Part shown: positions 43,031 through 51,414 of the stretch, in pieces
How the letters are laid out: each line of letters starts with the position of its first letter
How positions within the stretch are numbered: the stretch's first letter is position 1
NCBI GenBank assembly: GCA_965657085.1
Contig: CBFHND010000006.1
Coordinates: forward strand, 87,120-151,119
Direction: 5' to 3'
DNA: 64,000 nt
DNA from: CBFHND01 sp965657085
GTDB taxonomy: Bacteria; Pseudomonadota; Alphaproteobacteria; Rhodobacterales; Rhodobacteraceae
The notes under the pieces: generated by a model
Databases searched by the model: none
Told to the model about the DNA's origin: nothing
Seen by the model: the letters and a program-made list of their open reading frames with translations, nothing else
Translations under genes and position numbers: made by a program

Positions 43031-43624
43031 TCAGGGAAAGAGGACGGGGTAGAGAGAGGCCACCAGAAGTATGGCCATCGTCCAATTGAAAACCCGCAAC
43101 CGCACAGGATTGGCAAGGATCACGCGCATCTGTTGGCCGAGCAAGGTCCACAAGCTGACCGAGGGCAGATTGATCGCACCAAAGATCGCCGCAACGATCA
43201 GGATTGCATAAAGCGTGGTGTCCGGTGTGTAGACGCTGACCGCGGACAGGGCCATTGCCCAGGCTTTGGGATTGACCCACTGAAAGGCCGCGGCCTGCAA
43301 GAAGGTCATGGGGGTGCCACCACTTTCGCGCTCACCCGCGGGCGCTGCATTGGCGATCTTCCACGCAAGCCACAGCAGATAGACCACCGACACCACCTTG
43401 AGCACCGTGTAGCTGACCGGGTAGGCGTCGAAGACCTGCGCGAGGCCTGCGCCCACAAGTATGACCATGAATACAAATCCCAGGCCAACGCCCAGCATGT
43501 GCGGGATGGTGCGCCGAAAGCCGAAGTTTGCCCCCGATGCCATGAGCATCAGATTGTTCGGTCCGGGGGTGATCGAACTGACAAAGGCGAATTGGGCCAG
43601 GGCGGCGAAAAGAACAAGCGTCAT
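43031..43624 (-). CDS. LysE-family amino acid exporter
   Basis: A 197-residue inner-membrane protein of about six helices. It starts MTLVLFAALAQFAFVSSITPGPNN, with the GPNN motif after the first helix that marks LysE/RhtB transporters, and has AAAFQWVNPKAWAMALSAV in mid-protein. It exports amino acids or their analogues. I start it at 43624. It diverges from an Lrp/AsnC-family gene with 72 bp between start codons, a standard exporter/regulator pair. The exported amino acid is not predictable. Confidence 0.9.
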   Translation of the reverse strand: MTLVLFAALAQFAFVSSITPGPNNLMLMASGANFGFRRTIPHMLGVGLGFVFMVILVGAGLAQVFDAYPVSYTVLKVVSVVYLLWLAWKIANAAPAGERESGGTPMTFLQAAAFQWVNPKAWAMALSAVSVYTPDTTLYAILIVAAIFGAINLPSVSLWTLLGQQMRVILANPVRLRVFNWTMAILLVASLYPVLFP

Positions 43625-43696
43625 ACGCAATGAATGACGCAGATAACGCGATCTGAAATTGCGTTCTTGCGGATTATTCGACAAGATGCGCAACAC

Positions 43697-44149
43697 ATGA
43701 CGAAAATTGATGACATAAGCGAACATATATTGCGCGTCCTGACCTCAGACGGTCGGATCAGCAACCTTGAACTGGCCGACCGGGTGGGCCTGTCGCCCTC
43801 TGCCTGCCTGCGCCGTGTGCAAGAGCTTGAGCGGTCCGGGCTGATCAAAGGGTATCGCGCGGTGCTGGACCGCGCGGCACTTGGCAGCGGGTTCGTGGCC
43901 TACATCGGGGTTGGCCTCGCCGATCATTCCAAGGCCAGCCAAGAGGCGTTCGAAAAGGCGATCAGCCGTGCGGCCGAAGTTCGGGAATGCCACAACATCA
44001 CCGGCACCATTGAATACCTGCTGCGGGTCGAATGTGCAGACCTGCCCAGCTACAAGGTGTTTCACACCGACATGCTGGGCGCGCTGCCGCAGGTCAACGC
44101 GATCACGTCCTACGTGGTCATGGGGTCGCCCAAGGACGAACGCGCCTGA
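43697..44149 (+). CDS. Lrp/AsnC-family regulator of the adjacent exporter
   Basis: A 150-residue regulator. The N-terminal winged helix reads ILRVLTSDGRISNLELADRV followed by SPSACLRRVQELERSGLIKGY. The C-terminal RAM (effector-binding) domain includes VRECHNITGTIEYLLRVECAD. It binds an amino acid and controls the divergent LysE gene (inference from pairing). I prefer the ATG at 43697, near the start of the domain, over an ATG 63 bp upstream, which lies among sequence likely to be the shared promoter. Confidence 0.9.
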   Translation: MTKIDDISEHILRVLTSDGRISNLELADRVGLSPSACLRRVQELERSGLIKGYRAVLDRAALGSGFVAYIGVGLADHSKASQEAFEKAISRAAEVRECHNITGTIEYLLRVECADLPSYKVFHTDMLGALPQVNAITSYVVMGSPKDERA

Positions 44150-44151
44150 AC

Positions 44152-44613
44152 CTATTTGCTGGCTTGGTCCGCGATGGTTGCGAAAATCGCATCGAGTTCG
44201 GACGCCGCCACCGCGAGGTCTGCGATGTCGGGCGCCATGTAGGGCGTAAAGACCGTCGTGGGTGTCTTGTAGCTGAGTGTGGCCGTGCCATCCGCGTTTT
44301 CGGTGACGTACATGCGAATGGGTGCTTCGATCATCGCGGCGGTGCTCAGCCCCAGAATGCGCACTGCATAGAGGTTGTTGAAAATGCCGATCACGCGGTT
44401 GCCGGGGATGGTTACGCCGCGCTTGGCCGCGGCACCTGTGGGGCCAGCTTGGGTGACGATGCCCATCTTGTTGGCCTTTGCGGCGGCTTTCACATCACCG
44501 ATCAACTGGTCGTAGGATTTGGTCGTGGGCAGAACGGCCCAGCCGTCGCGGGGGGCCATTTCGGCCATTGCGGGCAGGGCGAACATCATGAGGAAGGGAA
44601 TCAGGAAACGCAT
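44152..44613 (-). CDS. Secreted DUF302 protein
   Basis: A 153-residue protein with a signal peptide (MRFLIPFLMMFALPAMAEMA). The mature part has TKSYDQLIGDVKAAAKANKMGIV and the DUF302 core ending VFTPYMAPDIADLAVAASELD. DUF302 proteins are small ferredoxin-like periplasmic or cytoplasmic proteins of unknown role. I start at 44613, where the signal peptide begins. It lies immediately downstream of mcl1 on the same strand, 71 bp away. No metal-binding or catalytic residue is evident. Confidence 0.85.
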   Translation of the reverse strand: MRFLIPFLMMFALPAMAEMAPRDGWAVLPTTKSYDQLIGDVKAAAKANKMGIVTQAGPTGAAAKRGVTIPGNRVIGIFNNLYAVRILGLSTAAMIEAPIRMYVTENADGTATLSYKTPTTVFTPYMAPDIADLAVAASELDAIFATIADQASK

Positions 44614-44684
44614 AGGGGCCTCGCACATTTGTGTAAGGCCCCATGAAGGCACATCCCGTGCCACCGCGTCCAATCACCGATGCG

Positions 44685-45641
44685 TTAGCCGCCGATCATC
44701 TCGTATTGCTTGACGATGACTTCGGCCTGTTTGATCGATGCGATGTCGACCAGACGGCCCTTGTAAACGGTGGCGCCTTCGCCATTCTTCTTGGCCTCTT
44801 CCATGGCGGCAAGGATTTCGCGCGCCTCGGCCACGGCCTCTTCGGAAGGGGTAAAGACTTCGTTCGAAAGGGCGACCTGCTTGGGGTGGATGGCCCACTT
44901 GCCGACCATGCCCAATGTGGCCGAACGCAGCGCCTGCGCGCGGAACCCTTCATCATCCGAGAAGTCGCCAAAGGGACCATCAACAGGCAAGACGCCATGT
45001 GTGCGGCAAGCAGCGACAATCGCCGCCTGCGCCCAGTGCCATGGATCGGACCAGTGTTTGTTGCCTTCGTGCAGCATATAGTAGTTGGCCTGCGTGCCAC
45101 CGATGCCGGTGGTTTGCATTCCCATGGAGGCGGCAAAGTCGGCAGCACCGAGGCTCATCGCCTCGAGACGGGGCGAAGCGGCGGCGATTTCTTCGACATG
45201 GGCGATGCCCGCAGCAGATTCGATGATGACCTCGAAGGCGATCTTCTTGGAACGACCCTTTGCCGTTTCGATGGCCGTGACCAGCGCATCGACGGCATAG
45301 ATGTCCGCCGCACAGCCAACCTTGGGGATCATGATCTGGTCCAGCCGTTCAGATGCGTTTTCCAAAAGGTCCACCACGTCGCGGTACCAATAGGGTGTGT
45401 CGAGACCGTTGATGCGCACCGACAGGGTCTTGGTGCCCCAATCCACTTTTGAAATTGCATCGATGACATTCTGGCGGGCGCTGTCCTTGTCGGAAGGGGC
45501 CACGCTGTCTTCCAGATCGAGGTTGATCACGTCCGCAGCCGAAGCGGCCATTTTCTCGAAAATGGCAGGGCGCGATCCGGGGCCGAACAGCTGGCATCGG
45601 TTTGGACGCGCGGGGGCAGTGGGTTGCAAACGGAAGCTCAT
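44685..45641 (-). CDS. mcl1: L-malyl-CoA/beta-methylmalyl-CoA lyase
   Basis: A 318-residue HpcH/HpaI-type lyase. Landmarks are RCQLFGPGSRPAIFEKM, INLDLEDSVAPSDKD (Mg-binding acidic pair) and EVIIESAAGIAHVEEIAAAS. The length equals that of Rhodobacter sphaeroides Mcl1. The enzyme cleaves L-malyl-CoA and beta-methylmalyl-CoA to glyoxylate plus acetyl- or propionyl-CoA in the ethylmalonyl-CoA pathway. That would help assimilate the acetyl-CoA produced by taurine breakdown. It diverges from the D-glutamate genes; a 262-bp spacer between them contains a perfect inverted repeat. Confidence 0.92.
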   Translation of the reverse strand: MSFRLQPTAPARPNRCQLFGPGSRPAIFEKMAASAADVINLDLEDSVAPSDKDSARQNVIDAISKVDWGTKTLSVRINGLDTPYWYRDVVDLLENASERLDQIMIPKVGCAADIYAVDALVTAIETAKGRSKKIAFEVIIESAAGIAHVEEIAAASPRLEAMSLGAADFAASMGMQTTGIGGTQANYYMLHEGNKHWSDPWHWAQAAIVAACRTHGVLPVDGPFGDFSDDEGFRAQALRSATLGMVGKWAIHPKQVALSNEVFTPSEEAVAEAREILAAMEEAKKNGEGATVYKGRLVDIASIKQAEVIVKQYEMIGG

Positions 45642-45743
45642 GTCTGGACCTTTCGGGTAATATTGTTGCGGTTGATCTGGGTCAGCAGGTATTAAATTGC
45701 GCGGGCACCTGCAACCCAGATTTTGCAGGTGCAGCATTGATAG

Positions 45744-45759
45744 ATTCGACGGTTCGAAT
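45744..45759. promoter_or_regulatory. Perfect 6-4-6 inverted repeat between mcl1 and dgcN
   Basis: ATTCGA-CGGT-TCGAAT lies about 103 bp upstream of mcl1 and 145 bp upstream of dgcN. Its size suits an operator for a dimeric regulator of one or both genes. No regulator gene is adjacent, and the rest of the 262-bp spacer shows nothing I can name. Confidence 0.45.
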
Positions 45760-45903
45760 GAATGGTCGCGCACGATTCTTGCGTGATGTGATTGAAAATC
45801 GGGAAAATCTTGTTCAATGCCGCAGGCTTGGCGGCAGAATGCAACAGGATTTCATTGCAGATCGGCCAGATTACAGCGAATTGCGCAAAGGGGAGCGTTG
45901 CAC

Positions 45904-46905
45904 GTGATCAAGACACCATATCTGCTGTTTCTGGGCGACGCGCCCGACCAACTGGCCGCCAAAGTCGCCCAAGGCATCAAGGATTGGCGCCCGGACAATG
46001 CCGTGGGGCAATTCCGCATGGAGGGCTGTGGAGCCGATCTGGGCATCACCAACATGACCCTCGAAGAGGGTCTGGCCGCTGGTGCCAAGACGCTGGTCAT
46101 TGGTGTTGCCAATCGTGGCGGCGTGATCAGCCAGGCGTGGAAAGACGTTCTGACCCAAGCCCTGATTGCGGGCTATGATCTGGCAAGCGGCCTGCACAAT
46201 CTGCTGAGCGATGAGGCCGATCTGGTCGCCGTTGCCGAAAGCCATGGCCGGACCTTGCACGATGTCCGTGTGCCGTCCGTAGACTATCCCATTGCCACGG
46301 GTGTGAAGCGCAGTGGCAAGCGTGTGCTGGCCGTGGGCACCGATTGTTCGGTGGGCAAGATGTACACCGCGCTGGCGCTGGACAACGCGATGAAGGCCAA
46401 AGGCATGAAGAGCACGTTCCGCGCCACGGGGCAGACCGGCATTCTGATCACCGGGGACGGTGTGCCGCTGGATGCGGTTGTCGCCGATTTCATGGCGGGT
46501 GCGGTCGAGTACCTGACGCCGGACAACGATGACGACCATTGGGACATCATCGAGGGTCAGGGCAGTCTTTATCACGTCAGCTATTCCGGTGTGACCATGG
46601 CATTGGTCCATGGCGGTCAACCCGATGCATTGATCCTGTGCCATGAACCGACGCGCAAGCACATGCGCGGCCTTCCAGATTACACACCGCCCAGTGTCGG
46701 GGCGATCGCCGATGTGGCCTTGCCGCTGGCGCGGGTTGCGAACCCGGGCTGTCAGGTGGTGGGCATTGCGGTCAACACCCAGCACATGGGCGAGGATGAA
46801 GCCACGGCTTACCTTGCCGGGCTTGAAGCGGAATACGGTATGCCCGCAGTTGATCCGTTCCGGCATGGGGCGGATCGTCTGGCGGATGCGCTTGCGGCCC
46901 TTTAA
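45904..46905 (+). CDS. dgcN: D-glutamate N-acetyltransferase DgcN (DUF1611), GTG start
   Basis: A 333-residue DUF1611 protein starting IKTPYLLFLGDAPDQLAAKV after a GTG. A P-loop-like motif, VGTDCSVGKMYTALALDNAM, lies near residue 140, and STFRATGQTGILITGDGVPL follows. DgcN acetylates D-glutamate, and the product is handled by DgcA, encoded next. The GTG at 45904 has AAAGGGGAGCG upstream; in-frame ATG codons further upstream would add residues that do not look conserved. It is the first gene of a D-glutamate operon and carries the 23-bp repeat after its stop. Confidence 0.88.
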   Translation: MIKTPYLLFLGDAPDQLAAKVAQGIKDWRPDNAVGQFRMEGCGADLGITNMTLEEGLAAGAKTLVIGVANRGGVISQAWKDVLTQALIAGYDLASGLHNLLSDEADLVAVAESHGRTLHDVRVPSVDYPIATGVKRSGKRVLAVGTDCSVGKMYTALALDNAMKAKGMKSTFRATGQTGILITGDGVPLDAVVADFMAGAVEYLTPDNDDDHWDIIEGQGSLYHVSYSGVTMALVHGGQPDALILCHEPTRKHMRGLPDYTPPSVGAIADVALPLARVANPGCQVVGIAVNTQHMGEDEATAYLAGLEAEYGMPAVDPFRHGADRLADALAAL

Positions 46906-46937
46906 GTTGGGTTTCATGACCTCCCGGCCCTCCGGGG

Positions 46938-46960
46938 GGAGTTTATCCGGCAAGATGAAG
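46938..46960 (+). repeat. 23-bp downstream repeat, copy 2
   Basis: Identical to 15804-15826. Here it lies between dgcN and dgcA, 32 bp after the dgcN stop, and its end (AAGATGAAG) runs into the dgcA ribosome-binding site. As the repeat supplies part of the GAAGG site, it could influence dgcA translation. Confidence 0.7.
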
Positions 46961-46968
46961 GGATGATG

Positions 46969-47934
46969 ATGCGCATTGAAGTCACGCGGGATGTGTTCAA
47001 GCTGGCGCAGGTGTTTACCATCGCGCGCGGATCGCGCACCGAGGCGCAGGTGCTCACGGTGCGCATCGGCGACGGTGCGCATCAGGGATGGGGCGAATGC
47101 GTGCCTTATGCGCGATACGACGAGACGCTGGACAGCGTGACCAAGCAGATCGAAGAGCTGCCGTCCGACCTGAGCCGGGCCGCTCTCTATGATCTGCTGC
47201 CAGCGGGTGCAGCACGCAATGCAGTGGATTGCGCCCTGTGGGATCTTGAGGCCAAGCGCACAGGCCGACGGGTTTGGGAATTGGCTGGCCTGCCTGCGCC
47301 CAAGCCCGAGATCACGGCGTATACGCTGTCGCTGGATACGCCGGACGCGATGCGGGCTCAGGCCGCACAGAACGCGCACCGCCCCTTGTTGAAGATCAAG
47401 CTGGGCACGCCGGACGACATGCCGCGTCTGGAGGCCGTGCGGGCCGGTGCGCCGGATGCGCGGATCATCGTGGATGCCAACGAAGGGTGGTCCGCGCCGG
47501 TCTACGCTGATCTTGCGCCGCATCTGGTGCGGCTGGGCGTGCAACTGGTCGAACAACCCTTGCCCGCCGGAGAAGACGACGACCTGATCGGTATGGCGCG
47601 GCCGGTGCCGGTCTGTGCGGACGAAAGCTGCCATGACCGTCACAGCCTGCCAGCGCTGAAGGGCAAATACGATATGGTCAACATCAAGATCGACAAGACG
47701 GGCGGGTTGACCGAGGCTCTTGCGCTGCGGGAAGCGGCATTGGCCGAAGGCTACGGCGTCATGGTGGGATGTATGGTCGGATCGTCCTTGGCGATGGCCC
47801 CTGCGACTTTGGTGGCGCAAGGTGCGGCGGTTGTTGATCTTGACGGACCGCTTCTATTGGCCGAAGACCGCGACCAACCTTTGAAATTCGATGCGGATGG
47901 GGTGCACCCACCCGCCGCCAGCTTGTGGGGATGA
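46969..47934 (+). CDS. dgcA: N-acetyl-D-glutamate racemase DgcA (enolase superfamily)
   Basis: A 321-residue mandelate-racemase/enolase-superfamily protein. Catalytic-type Lys lie in LLKIKLGTPDD and VNIKIDKTGG. Metal ligands lie in IIVDANEGWS, LVEQPLP and CADESCHD. This matches the dipeptide epimerase/N-acyl-amino-acid racemase pattern. DgcA converts N-acetyl-D-glutamate to the L form. Three consecutive ATGs (46963, 46966, 46969) are possible; I use the third because GAAGGG then has 6-nt spacing. Its stop overlaps the transaminase start by 4 bp. Confidence 0.88.
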   Translation: MRIEVTRDVFKLAQVFTIARGSRTEAQVLTVRIGDGAHQGWGECVPYARYDETLDSVTKQIEELPSDLSRAALYDLLPAGAARNAVDCALWDLEAKRTGRRVWELAGLPAPKPEITAYTLSLDTPDAMRAQAAQNAHRPLLKIKLGTPDDMPRLEAVRAGAPDARIIVDANEGWSAPVYADLAPHLVRLGVQLVEQPLPAGEDDDLIGMARPVPVCADESCHDRHSLPALKGKYDMVNIKIDKTGGLTEALALREAALAEGYGVMVGCMVGSSLAMAPATLVAQGAAVVDLDGPLLLAEDRDQPLKFDADGVHPPAASLWG

Positions 47935-48797
47935 CCATGCGGACAGTTTATGTGAACGGCGACTACCTGCCCGAGACCGAAGCCACGGTGTCGGTCTTCG
48001 ACCGAGGGTTCCTGATGGCCGATGGTGTTTACGAGGTGACAAGCGTTCTGGACGGCAAGCTGATCGACTTTGACGGTCATGCGGTTCGGTTGCAGCGGTC
48101 GCTGGACGAGTTGGACATGCAAAACCCGATCTCCAAGGACGACCTGCTTGCAGTGCACCGCGAGCTGGTACGGCTGAACGGGATTGAAGAAGGCATGATC
48201 TACTTGCAGATCACGCGCGGGGCGCCCGTGGATCGTGATTTCGCCTTTCCTGACCCGGACGAGGTTGCGCCAACCATCGTGCTGTTCACCCAGAACAAGC
48301 CCGGCCTCGCGGACAATCCGGCGGCCAAGAAAGGTATGAAGGTTATCAGCATCGAAGACATCCGCTGGGGCCGCAGGGACATCAAAACGGTGCAACTGCT
48401 TTATCCCAGCATGGGTAAAATGATGGCCAAGAAGGCCGGTGCCGATGATGCGTGGATGGTGCAGGACGGTTTCGTGACCGAAGGCACCAGCAACAACGCC
48501 TATATCGTCAAGGGCGGCAAGATCATCACGCGGCCGCGTACCAATGACATCCTGCACGGGATCACCCGCGCAGCTGTTCTGCGCTTTGCCCAAGAGGCCC
48601 AGATGGAAGTGGAAGAACGCAACTTTACTATCGACGAAGCAAAAGATGCGGATGAGGCTTTCATCACCTCGGCCAGCACCTTCGTGATGCCGGTGGTTGA
48701 GATTGATGGCGTCACGTTGGGCGATGGCACCCCGGGCAAAGTCGCGCCGCGCCTGCGCGAAATATATCTGGATGAAAGCCGCAAGGTTGCCATCTGA
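47931..48797 (+). CDS. dat: D-amino-acid transaminase
   Basis: A 288-residue fold-type IV aminotransferase. It begins MTMRTVYVNGDYLPETEATV, with VSVFDRGFLMADGVYEVT, the pyridoxal-phosphate Lys in DIKTVQLLYPSMGKMMAKK, the loop VTEGTSNNAYIVK and the phosphate-binding SASTFVMPVVEIDG. It moves amino groups between D-amino acids and 2-oxo acids, often producing D-glutamate. Placed after dgcN and dgcA it would funnel other D-amino acids into the D-glutamate route (inference). I chose the ATG at 47931, which overlaps the dgcA stop; an in-frame ATG 6 bp later is possible. Confidence 0.9.
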   Translation: MTMRTVYVNGDYLPETEATVSVFDRGFLMADGVYEVTSVLDGKLIDFDGHAVRLQRSLDELDMQNPISKDDLLAVHRELVRLNGIEEGMIYLQITRGAPVDRDFAFPDPDEVAPTIVLFTQNKPGLADNPAAKKGMKVISIEDIRWGRRDIKTVQLLYPSMGKMMAKKAGADDAWMVQDGFVTEGTSNNAYIVKGGKIITRPRTNDILHGITRAAVLRFAQEAQMEVEERNFTIDEAKDADEAFITSASTFVMPVVEIDGVTLGDGTPGKVAPRLREIYLDESRKVAI

Positions 48798-48838
48798 TCA
48801 GTGCACGCGGCGTTGTTGACCGTTTGCTACCGGTCAAC

Positions 48839-49729
48839 TCATGCATGTGTTTTGTTTGATCTGAACAGGATAAACAGACCTGCCACAACGATCAGGGCAC
48901 TGCCAATCGCCATCGGGGCGGTGATGTGTTCGTCGAACAAGAGCACACCAATTCCAACGCCGAAGATAAGCCGGGTGTAGCGAAACGGTGTAACGGCGGA
49001 TACGTCGCCGGTCCGCATGGCTTTCATCAGCCATGAATAGGCAATAACCCCGGCCAATACCGCACCTGACAGGGCTGTGTATTGGGCCGGTTGTGGCCAG
49101 ACAAAAATGGTTTTGTCCCAAAGCCCATAGGCGACACCGGCAACTGTCACGGCCGCAAAGCCGTAGACGCCAAGGACAGCCGTGCCCAGTACTGGCGGCG
49201 CGGCGCGGCTGGCCAGATCCCGCCCGGCAAAACCCAACATCCCCAGCACGGCCAAAAAAGACAGGCTTGAGAAACCATCGGTTCCCGGTTGCAAGATCAA
49301 CATCACACCTGCGAGCCCGACACCCACAGCCGCCCATCGTCGCCAGCCCACAGCTTCCCCAAAGAACACGGCAGCACCGGCGATCACCACAATCGGCGTC
49401 GCCTGAAGGATCACGGTGGCCGAAGACAATGACGTCAGAGCAATGGCCAACACATAAAAGAGGCGCCCTGCGACTTCGAAAAGCCCCCTGAGCATCATTG
49501 TGCGACCAATTGCTGCGCGGGTGAAGATGGGCTGTTTCTGACCAACTGCGATCAGGGCAAAGACCAGTGTGCCGCCCAGTCCGAAAAGAACCAGAACCTG
49601 TGCTGGCGGTACCGTGACCGTCAGCGATTTTATCAGGGCATCTTCGATGGCAAAGGCCGCCATGGCCAGAACCATGAAAATGCTGCCGACAAGATTGGCG
49701 CGGGCATTTGCCTTTTGGTCTGTGGTCAC
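48839..49729 (-). CDS. DMT-superfamily (EamA) transporter
   Basis: A 296-residue ten-helix inner-membrane protein with two EamA repeats. They include LQATPIVVIAGAAVFFGEAVGWRRW in the first half and TPFRYTRLIFGVGIGVLLFDE in the second. The substrate is unknown. It is convergent with dat (41 bp apart) and lies just downstream of a GST gene on the same strand, with 7 bp between them, so it may be co-transcribed with GST. It resembles the EamA protein after mnmD only in overall layout. Confidence 0.88.
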   Translation of the reverse strand: MTTDQKANARANLVGSIFMVLAMAAFAIEDALIKSLTVTVPPAQVLVLFGLGGTLVFALIAVGQKQPIFTRAAIGRTMMLRGLFEVAGRLFYVLAIALTSLSSATVILQATPIVVIAGAAVFFGEAVGWRRWAAVGVGLAGVMLILQPGTDGFSSLSFLAVLGMLGFAGRDLASRAAPPVLGTAVLGVYGFAAVTVAGVAYGLWDKTIFVWPQPAQYTALSGAVLAGVIAYSWLMKAMRTGDVSAVTPFRYTRLIFGVGIGVLLFDEHITAPMAIGSALIVVAGLFILFRSNKTHA

Positions 49730-49736
49730 TGCGGGG

Positions 49737-50366
49737 TCAGGCCTGAGCGCTTGGACGCTCTTTGACCTTTGTGAACCATGCCAAAGTGTTGGGCGTTTCG
49801 TCCGTCACACCCATTTTGATCACGCGCGCAAAGTCGCAAAAGACGAACGCGGTGATATCGGCAAGGCTGAAGCTGTCGCCGGCCACATAGGGCGATGCGG
49901 CAAGGCGCGTTTCCAGCATGTCCTTGAACAGGGCAACGCGCTGCAGTCCGCGTTCGGCCAACTGCGGGATCTGTTCGAAATTGGCGGGGCCGGGAATGGC
50001 GCGCCCTTTCATGTGCGGGTTGGTGTTGCGCAGAACTTCTGCGATGGCGTGCCCGCCTTGCGCTTCGCAAATGGCGTTCCATTGCAGGATCATGGCGCGT
50101 TCGTCGGGCGTGCTGCCGATCAGGGGTGGTTCGGGGTGCATATCCTCAAGGTACATGGCGATGGCCAGGTTTTCGGTCAGGGTGGTGCCTGCATCCGTGA
50201 TCAGCACTGGCACTGTGGCGCGCGGATTCATGTTCAGAAAGTCGGGCTGCAACTGTTCGCCCTTGGCAATCGAGATGTCGTGGGTTTCGGGCGCAAGGCC
50301 CTTTTCGACCAGAAACATGCGCGCGCGGCGGGGGCTGGGTGCGGTTGAGCAATCGTAGAAAATCAT
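49737..50366 (-). CDS. Glutathione S-transferase
   Basis: A 209-residue protein starting MIFYDCSTAPSPRRARMFLV. It has the thioredoxin-fold cis-Pro segment NPRATVPVLITDAGTTLTENLAIAMYLED and an all-helical C-domain ending SFSLADITAFVF. The N-terminal Ser/Cys region likely activates glutathione; the substrate is unknown. I start it at 50366. It follows an OsmC-family gene on the same strand with 4 bp between them, pointing to a stress-related operon OsmC-GST-EamA. Confidence 0.88.
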   Translation of the reverse strand: MIFYDCSTAPSPRRARMFLVEKGLAPETHDISIAKGEQLQPDFLNMNPRATVPVLITDAGTTLTENLAIAMYLEDMHPEPPLIGSTPDERAMILQWNAICEAQGGHAIAEVLRNTNPHMKGRAIPGPANFEQIPQLAERGLQRVALFKDMLETRLAASPYVAGDSFSLADITAFVFCDFARVIKMGVTDETPNTLAWFTKVKERPSAQA

Positions 50367-50370
50367 GTGT

Positions 50371-50964
50371 TCATCCTGCGCGGCTGATGGTTTCGACGCC
50401 ATTGTGCACAAGCCGCGTGGACCATGGGATCGGATTGCGCAAGGCAAAATGGGCCATGCAGGCGCCTTCGGCTTCGTTCAACAACTCCTGAATACGCTCA
50501 GGCGGTTCGGGGCTGTCGATCAACACGTGAGTTTCCACCATCTCCGTTTCGCCTTGGGTGGTGTGACCCATGTCGCGCATGGTCGAAAGGTTGGTTTTGA
50601 ACCGCACACGTTGTTCCAGTTTCATCGAGGTGACCTGAATCTTGCGGGCGGTATAGATGTCGGTGAGGTGGGTCATCAGGCAAAAGCCAATGCCGGCGCA
50701 GAAGTATGCCAGAGGCGGTGGCGCAGTGTCGTCGCCCACGGGCGCCTGTTCATCGCAGTAGAGGCGCAGGGGTGAGAAGCCGGGGATATTGACCTGCACC
50801 ATCCCGGTCTTTTTCTGGCGGCCTGTGCTTTCCGCCGTCAGGTTGACCTCGAACTGCAAGGGCTCGGGCGGGCGGCCCTTCTTGAAGGGGCTTGCCTGGT
50901 ATTGGGTGAGGGTCGGGTGTTGGTCAGCGCGTTCGCCGACGCGGTATTGGTGTTCAGTGGTCAT
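50371..50964 (-). CDS. OsmC-family protein
   Basis: A 197-residue protein with LAYFCAGIGFCLMTHLTDIY, where two cysteines separated by a helix match the redox pair of OsmC/Ohr peroxidases, though spacing and context differ from classic Ohr. The C-terminal part has LLNEAEGACMAHFALRNP. It may reduce organic peroxides or be a general stress protein; the catalytic assignment is uncertain. It heads a tight group with the GST gene. About 55 bp separate it from the DUF1244 gene upstream. Confidence 0.82.
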   Translation of the reverse strand: MTTEHQYRVGERADQHPTLTQYQASPFKKGRPPEPLQFEVNLTAESTGRQKKTGMVQVNIPGFSPLRLYCDEQAPVGDDTAPPPLAYFCAGIGFCLMTHLTDIYTARKIQVTSMKLEQRVRFKTNLSTMRDMGHTTQGETEMVETHVLIDSPEPPERIQELLNEAEGACMAHFALRNPIPWSTRLVHNGVETISRAG

Positions 50965-51019
50965 TGGTGGTTCCCGTCACGTTGCTGGGCGCAAAGGTGA
51001 CGGGGACCGCGCGCCAAGT

Positions 51020-51334
51020 CTAGCCGCCTTTGGTCACGTTTTCCTCAAAGGCCTTTTCAAACGCAGCTTTCTTGTCGGCGCTTGCGTCGGTTTGATAGTT
51101 CGCTTTCCATTCGTCCATGGTCATGCCGTAGAACGCCTCGCGGCCTTCATCCTTTGACATGTCGATGCCACGTTCATTGGCGGCTTCCTGATACCAGCGC
51201 GACAGGCAGTTTCGGCAAAAGCCCGTCAGGTTCATCATGTCGATGTTCTGCACATCGGTACGGTCCTGCATCAGATGCTTTTTCAGGCGGCGAAATGCGG
51301 CAGCTTCGAGTTCGAGCTGGGTTTGGGCGTCCAT
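51020..51334 (-). CDS. DUF1244 protein
   Basis: A 104-residue protein with the conserved block MMNLTGFCRNCLSRWYQEAA and KDEGREAFYGMTMDEWKANY. DUF1244 is a small, conserved, helical protein of proteobacteria with no established function. The paired cysteines in FCRNC could bind a metal or be redox active. It is cytoplasmic by sequence. It runs in the same direction as the OsmC gene downstream and the amidohydrolase gene upstream, but its 55- and 80-bp gaps make operon structure uncertain. Confidence 0.9.
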   Translation of the reverse strand: MDAQTQLELEAAAFRRLKKHLMQDRTDVQNIDMMNLTGFCRNCLSRWYQEAANERGIDMSKDEGREAFYGMTMDEWKANYQTDASADKKAAFEKAFEENVTKGG

Positions 51335-51414
51335 GGGATTTGTCCTTTGCTGGGGCGGGTTCAGGGGGCTAGCCCAGACCCGTGAAGTTCATCTGGCGAA
51401 ATGAATGGCTTCGA

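Noticed and set aside
45871..47820. Very long open frame antisense to dgcN and dgcA
   Set aside because: It is rich in Arg, His and Gln, spans two genes on the other strand, and has no recognisable motif; typical shadow frame of GC-rich DNA.
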